DNA from: Pseudomonas paralcaligenes | Lineage (GTDB): Bacteria; Pseudomonadota; Gammaproteobacteria; Pseudomonadales; Pseudomonadaceae | NCBI RefSeq assembly: GCF_019655855.1 | Contig: NZ_BPFX01000021.1 | Span: 1 to 64,000, forward strand | DNA: 64,000 bases | Direction of reading: 5' to 3' | In this document: one piece after another, positions 21,415 to 28,015 of the stretch | Layout: each line of letters opens with the position of its first letter | Numbering within the stretch: position 1 is the first letter of the stretch | Translations under genes and position numbers: made by a program | Notes under the pieces: model-generated | What the model was told of the DNA's origin: nothing | The model's input: only the letters and a program-made list of their open reading frames with translations | Database searches by the model: none

Positions 21415-21733
21415 TTACAACTTCGAGCAACAATTGCTCGCGCAGCCGTTCGCCGTGGACGAGAGGTCAGACTTCCCTCGCCCTCCGGATAATACCGGCG
21501 GCCAAACACCCGGACGCCAACCCACATCACCCGACCAATCACCACCGAAGCAACGGCAGCAGCTGCGGCAAGTCCTGGGTTGTCAGCAGCCCAGACCCGC
21601 TACACACCTGCAGGCGCTCGTCCGCCAAGGCCTGGCCGATCTGTTGAGAATAGTCGATGTCGTGGATCTGGCAGCAGTGCGCCCACCAGCCTTCGGGGAA
21701 CAGGGTACAATACATCACAGAGCCCCTGCGCAC
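21399..21733 (-). pseudogene. Frameshifted phage phospholipase-A2-like small protein
   Basis: The first part (from 21733) reads CTLFPEGWWAHCCQIHDIDY, carrying the phospholipase A2-type CCxxHDxxY active-site pattern seen in small phage proteins. The matching C-terminal half (VGVRVFGRRYYPEGEGSLTS) is in another frame, so a frameshift near 21540-21560 breaks the gene. It lies with the spanin-like remnant in what was probably a lysis cassette. Confidence 0.45.
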
Positions 21734-21823
21734 TGAATGCTGATGCGGTGGGGCGCGACGGCCAGCGCCACAGCCTCCCGGCTCACCGTGCGTACCTCAG
21801 TCGGTAGGCCGCAATAGCGAGCG

Positions 21824-22399
21824 GTGGCGAAGGCTGAGGCGATCAGGAGGGCGCTGACCGGCGAGGAAGTTGGCCAGCCGTCGGAAGCCGCCCACACCTA
21901 CGCATTCACACTCGCGGCCGAGCGCATCAGCGGCACCCCACTGGATGGCGGGTTTGAAACCTGGCAGATGAAGCGCGGCCATGAGCTTGAACCTGATGCC
22001 AGGATGGAGCACGAGATACAGACCGGCCTGGTGGTGCAGCGCGCCGGTTTCGTCACTACCGATGACGGGTTATTCGGCGCCAGCGCCGATGGTCTGATCG
22101 GACGGGACGGAGGCAGCGATTACAAGTGCTTCCTGGCTCCGGAGAAGCTCCGCGCCTTCCACATCGACAACGACGCCAGCGGCATCATGGACCAGGTGCA
22201 GGGCTGTATGTGGATCACCGGGCGCAAGTTCTGGCACATCGGCATGTACTGCCCCGCCCTTGAGCCTGTCGGCCGCCAGCTCTGGTGGAGAGAGTTCCAG
22301 CGCGATGACGACTACATCGAGGCACTGGAGGAAGACCTGTGGTGCTTCAAGACCCTCGTTGACCAGTACGAGGCGAGGCTTCGGGAGCGAGCAGCATGA
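21824..22399 (+). pseudogene. YqaJ-type phage exonuclease, N-terminally truncated
   Basis: A 191-residue frame resembling the YqaJ viral recombinase/exonuclease family: WQMKRGHELEPDARMEHEI, then FGASADGLIGRDGG(S)DYKCF as the PD-(D/E)xK-like core (DG...DYK), then QVQGCMWITGRKFWHIGMY. The usual N-terminal W...R.GK.TAS block is missing or out of frame upstream, where a stop interrupts the reading. The core acidic residues and lysine remain, but the protein is shorter than normal, so I treat it as a remnant. Confidence 0.6.
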
Positions 22400-22835
22400 T
22401 CCAATCACCCCACTTCCGCAGCCACGCAGAACAGCAGGCCGTCCTCAGCTGCCCTGCCAGGAGATGACGTAGGAAAAACGGCGCCGCCAGCTTAGCTGCA
22501 ACAAATGGGAAAAGTGATCTTGCCAATTATGAGCCCGAAGCAAAAGCTTCCTGATTTTTGGGGACCGCAGCATACCTGCGCGCCCGGTATGGCGGAACCC
22601 AGTTCATTTGCTCATACCGCCATCCAGGCGGATCCCTATCAATCGCCTGTCTGCAGCACCGCTACCGGCCGGGCTCTCTGCATGCCGGAGAAAGCATGTC
22701 CGCCTACGAACAGCTCCTGCAGACTAACCAACTACGAGACTGTGCGCGACGGCAAGCTGGACCCTCGCCATTTCGCGGCCACCTGCCTGAACTAGGCCGA
22801 CATGCTGCGGGATTTTGGTGGCAGCAAAAGGCAGC
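22400..22835. other. Island gap with no nameable gene
   Basis: Short open frames exist on the plus strand (a MIQSPHFRSHAEQ stub after the exonuclease; frames of about 95 residues at 22505 and 22558). They overlap one another, have odd composition and no convincing ribosome-binding site. This is probably decayed phage DNA. Confidence 0.5.
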
Positions 22836-22988
22836 TTAAGTACCTCTTGCCTGCTCCTTGCTAGGCTTTGTCGGCGCTGGAGCTGGCTGAGGGCGATCAG
22901 CTCGGGTCATCGGGGGAGCGCCATTCGTATCTTCGAAGGACGGTGTTTCCTTGCCAGAATCATTCGTGATGAAGTGAACGATGCTCAT
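22836..22988 (-). CDS. Proline-rich microprotein 2 of the membrane-protein operon
   Basis: A 50-residue ORF beginning MSIVHFITNDSGKETPSFED and ending in a Pro/Ala/Lys-rich tail (RADRPQPAPAPTKPSKEQ). A GTGGAG site stands about 8 bases before the ATG. It lies 30 bases downstream of another proline-rich microprotein and follows a membrane-protein gene, so the three look like one transcript. Function unknown. Confidence 0.5.
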   Translation of the reverse strand: MSIVHFITNDSGKETPSFEDTNGAPPMTRADRPQPAPAPTKPSKEQARGT

Positions 22989-23018
22989 TGAAGTAACTCC
23001 ACTAGGTCAGCGCTTTAA

Positions 23019-23162
23019 CTATGGTTTACGGGGAGGTGGAGGTGCCGCCGGTGCTGGAGGGCGAACATTTGTAGGACGCGTAGGATTTGCGTTATTAGTC
23101 TGAATCTCCCCACTTGGACGTACCACGCGAGGAGGGATTGGGCGCGGAGCTTCACTAGACAT
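23019..23162 (-). CDS. Proline-rich microprotein 1 of the membrane-protein operon
   Basis: A 47-residue ORF, about a third proline (EAPRPIPPRVVRPSG near the start, PPAPAAPPPPRKP at the end), with a TAGGTGA site 4-10 bases before its ATG. It begins 7 bases after the stop of the upstream membrane-protein gene, the spacing of a coupled operon. Predicted disordered; possibly a ligand for a proline-binding domain. No family recognised. Confidence 0.55.
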   Translation of the reverse strand: MSSEAPRPIPPRVVRPSGEIQTNNANPTRPTNVRPPAPAAPPPPRKP

Positions 23163-23169
23163 AAGTCAC

Positions 23170-23766
23170 CTACCACGTTTTTTGGCTGAATTCGACCCAC
23201 TGTACTCGAGAAGCGTCGATTGTAAAAATGTCCGACGGAAGGGGAATTTCACCTCCTTTCTCATCGAGCCAGCTCGGATCCTGAATAACAAACTGCCCTT
23301 GCATAGGCTCTGTGGGCCAATGAAGCGGCCAGCCATAGATTCTGCGATCATCAACCAGATGAAGAACTACAAACCGAGGGTACTCGGTGAAAGCGCTATA
23401 CCACTCGGTCGGATAGGATGTTTTTTTCGTTATTCGCTTGTCTCGAAGCCACTTATGCAGCTTGTCATTGCAAGCGAAGTAGCAAGAAACACCACCCAAA
23501 ATCAGCGCCATGACCCCAGACCACATGGCTTTGGTCGTAGCAGTCCACTCTCCACATGACCAGACATGTTCACCGAACCACTTGGCCCCAATCTCGATCG
23601 GAGCCACAAGCAACTGGATGATGAAAGTAAAGATCAACGCCTGAACTATCTGGCCGAATGTGTCAGGTCGTCGAAATGCAGTGAAAGAGTAGAAAATCCA
23701 AGCGGTTAAAAATCCAGGTATCAGGTACTGCAGAAGCGGAATCACTTCCTTTACAAGCTCGTCCAT
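23170..23766 (-). CDS. DUF6338-like membrane protein
   Basis: A 198-residue protein. Hydrophobic segments lie at about residues 10-28, 38-56 and 80-100, followed by a soluble C-terminal half (YPRFVVLHLVDDRRIYGWPLHWPTEPMQGQFVIQDPSW) rich in aromatic residues and ending in SRVQWVEF. The pattern, a short membrane N-terminus with an SH3-like or beta-rich tail about surface or lipid contact, resembles DUF6338 proteins, which occur on mobile islands. Function unknown; defence is a possibility but unproven. It heads the operon with two microproteins. Confidence 0.65.
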   Translation of the reverse strand: MDELVKEVIPLLQYLIPGFLTAWIFYSFTAFRRPDTFGQIVQALIFTFIIQLLVAPIEIGAKWFGEHVWSCGEWTATTKAMWSGVMALILGGVSCYFACNDKLHKWLRDKRITKKTSYPTEWYSAFTEYPRFVVLHLVDDRRIYGWPLHWPTEPMQGQFVIQDPSWLDEKGGEIPLPSDIFTIDASRVQWVEFSQKTW

Positions 23767-23866
23767 ATATCCCTCTCTTTCGCTCCATGCGATTGAACAC
23801 TACCTCATAGCCAATTTCCACCACGCCGCATCCAGCCATGGAGGCGCGCCAGCACCTGGAGCATTC

Positions 23867-23970
23867 ATGACCATATCCGCGCCAGTGATCCAGTATCACG
23901 ACTCCAAGTTTCGCCTGGCACCGTGAATCATTGAGCACCTGCCAGCTCACACCTGCTACGCCAGCGGATC
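23867..23970 (+). pseudogene. Remnant of a second DNA adenine methylase N-terminus
   Basis: Starting at ATG 23867 the frame reads PVIQYHDSKFRLAP, stop (TGA at 23924), IIEHLPAHTCY. It aligns with the start of the methylase remnant 350 bases downstream (PIIRYHGGKWKLAPWIIKHM), with the Trp codon turned into TGA and the GG of the SAM-binding loop lost. It stops aligning after about 35 codons. Confidence 0.55.
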
Positions 23971-24217
23971 GGTCGGCTTGGTTGGTCGATCGATCGCGCC
24001 CTGACACAGCCCAGCAAAGCTAAATCTTAGCCAACAGCTACTTCAGCCTGCTCCGCACAGCCACCGAGACAGAGCAGCGCCTGCTGGCGTCGTTCTGCGC
24101 CGCGGCCATGCCCAGAGCGCCCGGCCGAAGCGCCGCCGGCGCCGGAACCCACCCCGATCTACATCCCCACGCCATCGGCCGCCCTGAGCGAGCAGCTGGC
24201 CCTGTTCTGAGAAGCCC
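23971..24217. other. Island gap with an ORF 3' stub
   Basis: The end of a lost plus-strand phage gene is recognisable as a Pro/Glu-rich tail (APPAPEPTPIYIPTPSAALS) finishing at a TGA at 24208-24210, 7 bases before the methylase remnant. Nothing else is supported. Confidence 0.35.
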
Positions 24218-24929
24218 ATGACAGTCACACGCCCGATCATCCGCTACCACGGTGGCAAGTGGAAACTTGCGCCCTGGATCATTAAGCACATGGCCGACCA
24301 CCACACCTACATCGAGCCTTTTGGGGGCGGAGGTTCCGTGCTGCTGCAGGCGCTGCGACTGACACCATTTAGTTCGCCATCAGCTACCACGAGACGGCGG
24401 ATCCGCTCGAGCGGGCGTGCAGGATGGTGGTGCGCTCCCTCCAGGGCTTCAGTAGCGCCGCCGCCAACGGCGAGCGCACTGGCTTTCGGACGTAGTCATC
24501 CCGCTCCGGCACCTCCCCCGCGCAGGACTGGCGCAACTACCCGGACGCGCTGCCTGCGATCACCGACCGCCTGCAGGGCGTCGCCATCGAGAACCGCGAC
24601 GCCCTGGCGGTTATGGCCCACCACGACAGGCCGAGCACGCTGCACTACGTCGACCAGCCCTACGTGCACTCGACCCGCAGCACGAAGGTGCGCCACAACG
24701 ACACCGGGGCCTGTCGCTGTTCCTCCGCTCGCTCCAGGGCAAGGTCATCGTCTCCGGCTGCTCCTGCCCGCTCTACGACGAAATTTTCAGCGACTGGCAC
24801 CGCGTCGAACGCCAGGCACACGCCGACGGAGCCCGTGAGCGCATCGAATGCCTCTGGCTGAACAACACGGCTCGCGACGGACTAGCTCAGCTCGACATCT
24901 TCAACGACTCCAAGGACCCCGCCGCATGA
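24218..24929 (+). pseudogene. Phage DNA adenine methylase (Dam/D12 class), decayed
   Basis: The first 48 codons are typical of a D12-class N6-adenine methyltransferase: RPIIRYHGGKWKLAPWIIKH and YIEPFGGGGSVLLQ (SAM site). The reading then shifts frame at about 24360, where the next frame gives ADPLERACRMVVRSLQGFSS. It meets a stop at 24492-24494, and later segments (NRDALAVMAHHDRPSTLHYVD; LYDEIFSDWHRVERQAHADG) lie in different frames. The catalytic DPPY is altered to DQPY. It cannot make a working enzyme. Confidence 0.75.
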
Positions 24930-24981
24930 CATCGCCCGCCAGATACTGGTGGTAATTACCGAACTGCAACAACGAGGGAAA

Positions 24982-25347
24982 TCAGGCTACACTTGGGAGA
25001 TCAAAATAGCGCTCCAATCCAGCTATTAGGATGTCGATATGTTCAGATTTAGAAAGGCCGACCCTAGGCCACTTATGCCTTGGATCGATCTTTACAGGCT
25101 GACCGGTTGCAAGGAATAGTTCGTTGACTGCTGCACGCGCCCCATCCTCGGTGTCACCTGCTCTTGCAGCCATGCTCTTAACCTCGAATGCCAGCTCAGC
25201 CAAGTTACCAGCAGCGATATTCTTTCTATAAAGCGTCACCCTTCCCTTGGCTGTTACGTTACACCTGACCCCAGTGTCACCACCCCAAGATTGCATCGCA
25301 CCATAGATTGGCCAAAGTCGCTTCTGAGTATCGCTGAAAACACCCAT
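24982..25347 (-). CDS. Island hypothetical protein, 121 residues
   Basis: A soluble protein starting MGVFSDTQKRLWPIYGAMQSWGGDTGVRCNV with alternating strand/helix character and a basic centre (RVTLYRKNIAAGN; DPRHKWPRVGLSKSEH). A GGGAG-like site stands about 8 bases before the ATG. No family recognised. It has its own direction and spacing, separate from the nuclease gene upstream on the same strand. Confidence 0.5.
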   Translation of the reverse strand: MGVFSDTQKRLWPIYGAMQSWGGDTGVRCNVTAKGRVTLYRKNIAAGNLAELAFEVKSMAARAGDTEDGARAAVNELFLATGQPVKIDPRHKWPRVGLSKSEHIDILIAGLERYFDLPSVA

Positions 25348-25444
25348 ATCTTTACTCCCACTTCAATGTACTTGATCAATTGGCGATGAGTCGCCAATCG
25401 ACTATCCCCCAGGCCCACGGAGCAAGCAACTGTGCCGATCAAAC

Positions 25445-25681
25445 TCAACGAGTGGCGTAGGCATTGCACCTAAGCCAGTAATCAACAATTGCATCTCGCG
25501 CTTGTTCCGAGGTCTCGAACGGACCTGTGGGTTTATCTACTCCGGCAATCGTTTTCTCGAACTCGCAAAGCACTCCCCCGCCAGGTAAAGATCGAAGTAC
25601 ACATACAGTTATACTGTGCCCCTGGTTACAGAAATTCTTCGCCCTCTAAATGAAAAACCACCTCGAAAATTTCTATCACAC
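25445..25681 (-). pseudogene. Small ORF interrupted by an in-frame stop
   Basis: From GTG at 25681 (GGGAGG just upstream) the frame reads VIEIFEVVFHLEGEEFL, TAA, then a protein-like stretch with LRSLPGGGVLCEFEKTIAG and ARDAIVDYWLRCNAYATR to a TGA at 25445-25447. The second part has clear amphipathic helix character. A run of six G after the stop makes an indel possible. Otherwise the gap 25348-25734 shows nothing. Confidence 0.3.
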
Positions 25682-25734
25682 GACCTCCCAATAACCGTGG
25701 CTGCCTGGAGCAAACATGAGCATCTTTCGCCTCC

Positions 25735-27387
25735 CTATCGCTTGTCTCGGTAGACATCTTTTCTATGGTGCATCAAGTAACCGCGCTGCTCCTGTGTGAA
25801 AGGGCCAACGTTTGAATTTGGGTCAACATTCCACCGTTTCAGTACATCGCTTACGCCATTCGCAAGCAACAGCTGACCGTTGTCTAAAAACGAGATCCAG
25901 CCTCGATCGAAAAGCTTGTCGATGTGCGGCGCGAGCATCAACCCGTTATTACCGTCTAACCGCTCGCGGTGATCGCAGTCCTTCCACGGCTTTATGTGGC
26001 TGGCAATTAGGAAGTTCTGGTCGGACACGCCAGTGAGCAAGCAGGTAGGTGACTTCTGCAACACGCGCTGGCGGAATAGTCCCTGGCCATGGCGAGATTT
26101 CACCAGCTGAATTTTTTCGGTATCAGGGATGGTTGGGGAGGAGACTATTTCCAGCTCAACCGCATCAGCCTCGGCATCTGCCTCAAGGTCCTCGATCGCT
26201 TCAACTGCGGGAGCATCGGCATGCCTCGCAAGCTCGAGTATCAAGGCGGCCAGCTCCTGATTCACGGCAGCTAGATAGCAGGATTGGTTGCCGTGGCCAT
26301 TGTCCTGCAGTGGGGAGTTTTTAGAGGGCAGTAATGGCCGGATCTGATGGATGTATTCCTTCGGAGAGATAGGTACCGCCAATGCAGTCCATTCGATCGG
26401 CACCAGCCAACCAGAGTCTGACCAGTTCGCATCGGCCTGTCCGAATCCATCCGGCTTCGGCTTCTCGATATAGTGCCCTCTGGCTACTCCGATAGCTTTG
26501 ATCTTGCCTGATGCATAGGAGATAACCAGGTCTCCAGGCTGAACCAGGGTCAGGTTCACATATGTTTGATTGCGAGCACCGTTCTGGTTTTCCTTAGGGG
26601 ACCAAATGTAGCCACCTTCAGTCTCCGCCTTGAATGTCTGCTTGTGGTTTACCCACCAGAATCCACTCGCCGGGCGCGGGTCGCAGCGGGTGCAGAACTG
26701 GAGCGGTTTTCCGAACTGCCGATCGCTCCACCCCTTTAGGGCATCAAGGGATTCAGAGCAGACCTTGTAGTAAGAGCCAGTGGTGAAGTTCTTGCCTTGG
26801 ACGATAAGATTGCATGAGGAGGTGTGCGCGAGCGGGTACTGAGGAACAGAATGTCGCTTGTCTATGTTGGCGACATAGCCAGAAGGGTGAGCGCCCGCCC
26901 ATTCAAGGTACTGATCCTCAGCCCCCCAGAATTTCGTGACCGCTGAAAACGACACGGCGGCAGCTGCCTGCTCAGCGACTAGCGACTGGACCTCCTGACC
27001 CGTAGCATCGTTAGTGGCTGCGCAAGTGCGACGAACTGGTGCTGATCGCACTTCGCGATGGGCTACCGCATCGGCCAGATTTGGTATCAGGTGAACCCAG
27101 CGAACACCGAGCCAATGCCTATGACCGTTAGCGAATGCCAGAGTGAGTTGGGCTTGGTCTACAAGCTCATAGGGTCTGGTGGGATCTATCTCAGCCACCG
27201 CGACGAATCCTGTGTCCTCGGCGTAGGCAAGGATCCGATCGCCGATCTTGAACCTGGTGAGAATTTTCTCACCATCGTCCCCGGGCTGGCTCTCAAACCC
27301 GCACGTGAGAATTCTCAATCGCTGCAGCTCCGACCACCAGTTCTGGTCCGCGGTCTTGGAGCCGATATTGAAGACGTAGTAGGTCAT
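25735..27387 (-). CDS. EVE-EVE-HNH nuclease, candidate modification-dependent (type IV) restriction enzyme
   Basis: A 550-residue protein. An EVE/PUA-like domain at residues about 1-105 (YYVFNIGSK; RFKIGDRILAYAEDTGFVAVAEI) is followed by a middle region with CTRC (about 150-240). A second EVE-like domain spans about 243-345 (SGFWWVNHKQTF; YIWSPK; LVQPGDLVISYASGKIKAIGVARG), then an acidic linker and a C-terminal HNH domain (SHIKPW His464, DGNNGLML, APHIDKLFDRG His489). EVE domains bind modified cytosines and EVE-HNH fusions are known restriction enzymes. The gene is intact with a GGAAG site. It sits in a phage-remnant island at a tRNA, which fits a defence role; the target is inferred. Confidence 0.75.
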   Translation of the reverse strand: MTYYVFNIGSKTADQNWWSELQRLRILTCGFESQPGDDGEKILTRFKIGDRILAYAEDTGFVAVAEIDPTRPYELVDQAQLTLAFANGHRHWLGVRWVHLIPNLADAVAHREVRSAPVRRTCAATNDATGQEVQSLVAEQAAAAVSFSAVTKFWGAEDQYLEWAGAHPSGYVANIDKRHSVPQYPLAHTSSCNLIVQGKNFTTGSYYKVCSESLDALKGWSDRQFGKPLQFCTRCDPRPASGFWWVNHKQTFKAETEGGYIWSPKENQNGARNQTYVNLTLVQPGDLVISYASGKIKAIGVARGHYIEKPKPDGFGQADANWSDSGWLVPIEWTALAVPISPKEYIHQIRPLLPSKNSPLQDNGHGNQSCYLAAVNQELAALILELARHADAPAVEAIEDLEADAEADAVELEIVSSPTIPDTEKIQLVKSRHGQGLFRQRVLQKSPTCLLTGVSDQNFLIASHIKPWKDCDHRERLDGNNGLMLAPHIDKLFDRGWISFLDNGQLLLANGVSDVLKRWNVDPNSNVGPFTQEQRGYLMHHRKDVYRDKR

Positions 27388-27440
27388 CTGCTTCCTGCAT
27401 CACACTGCTTCGGAAGCGGAACGCTAACCCATCAGATCGC

Positions 27441-27617
27441 CTGCTGACCACTAGCCCTTGGCATGAGCCCAAGGGGCTGCCTCGTGCTTCCACGCTCTAT
27501 GCCGCGTCGGAAATCGAAGACCTGACCGCTGCAAGCAGACTGCTGTGCCACTCGAAAGAGCAGATCACGAAGACGGTATACCGGCGCGTCGGCGAGGTGG
27601 TGAACCCGACGAAGTAG
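27441..27617 (+). pseudogene. Tyrosine integrase C-terminal remnant
   Basis: The frame reads SEIEDLTAASRLLCHSKEQI then TKTVYRRVGEVVNPTK and stop. It matches the last block of phage tyrosine integrases (LLGHSxxxxTxxYxRR), with the nucleophile Tyr in TVYRR; the family Gly of LGHS is Cys. Upstream there is no core domain, so only the tail survives. It ends 65 bases before the right att repeat, the usual place for the gene that catalysed insertion at tRNA-Cys. Confidence 0.65.
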
Positions 27618-27679
27618 CCGGCCATTGCGGAAACAGTCAAAGCGGTTGCGGAAACAGGGCGTTTTCCTGCTGGCAAAGA

Positions 27680-27712
27680 AAAAGCCCCGCAGACCTGAAT
27701 CTGCGGGGCTTT
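27680..27712 (-). terminator. Terminator of tRNA-Cys
   Basis: Minus strand: AGCCCCGCAGA / TCTGCGGGGCT, a perfect 11-bp stem, followed by a run of T. The left repeat copy has one stem mismatch. Confidence 0.85.
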
Positions 27713-27769
27713 CCATAGTGGAGGCCGAGGTCGGAATCGAACCGGCGTACACGGATTTGCAATCCGCTG
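27683..27769. repeat. attR: right direct repeat inside tRNA-Cys
   Basis: An 87-base match to 20598-20684 (three differences). It includes the tRNA terminator and the 3' two-thirds of the intact tRNA-Cys gene. The reading continues into a full tRNA only on this side. Confidence 0.88.
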
Positions 27770-27792
27770 CATGACCACTCTGCCACCCGGCC
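27719..27792 (-). tRNA. tRNA-Cys (GCA anticodon), island target
   Basis: A 74-base tRNA read on the minus strand: GGCCGGG acceptor pairing with CTCGGCC, anticodon loop with GCA, GGTTCGATTCC T-arm and an encoded CCA end. The island is inserted at its 3' end and restores a full gene. The 223 bases to pvdQ contain nothing I can name. Confidence 0.95.
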
Positions 27793-28015
27793 TCAAACGA
27801 AAACGCTGCTCTTGGCAGCGCCTGCGTCAATAAATCGGAGTGGGGAACGAGGCTATTCTTAGCTTCTAACTCTTTGATTTAACAAAGATTTCCGCACTCA
27901 CTACGTGAGCAGCGGACGCATTATGGCCTTGTTTGCAGAGCCAAGCAAGTCCAGCTTCGACTTTTTTCCTGCTCCGAATAGGGAAAGCCGCTGCTCTTCT
28001 TTCCCCTGCGCCCAC

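Larger units (their letters stand above)
20685..27682. mobile_element. Decayed integrated island at tRNA-Cys (about 7 kb)
   Basis: The segment lies between the two 87-bp repeats, with an intact tRNA-Cys on the right. It has lower and uneven GC and contains an integrase 3' remnant next to the right repeat, phage-type lysis, YqaJ exonuclease and DNA adenine methylase remnants, and cargo genes including an EVE-HNH nuclease. No complete integrase is visible, so it is probably no longer self-mobile. The two ends of 20685-20930 hold nothing I can name. Confidence 0.85.

Noticed and set aside
22505..22839. Overlapping plus-strand frames of about 95 codons in the island
   Set aside because: Two frames compete, neither has a ribosome-binding site or protein-like pattern; listed only as a gap.
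20598..27769. Direct repeats as a possible CRISPR or IS boundary
   Set aside because: Only two copies 7 kb apart, and they are tRNA-Cys 3' sequence with its terminator, as expected for integrase attachment sites.
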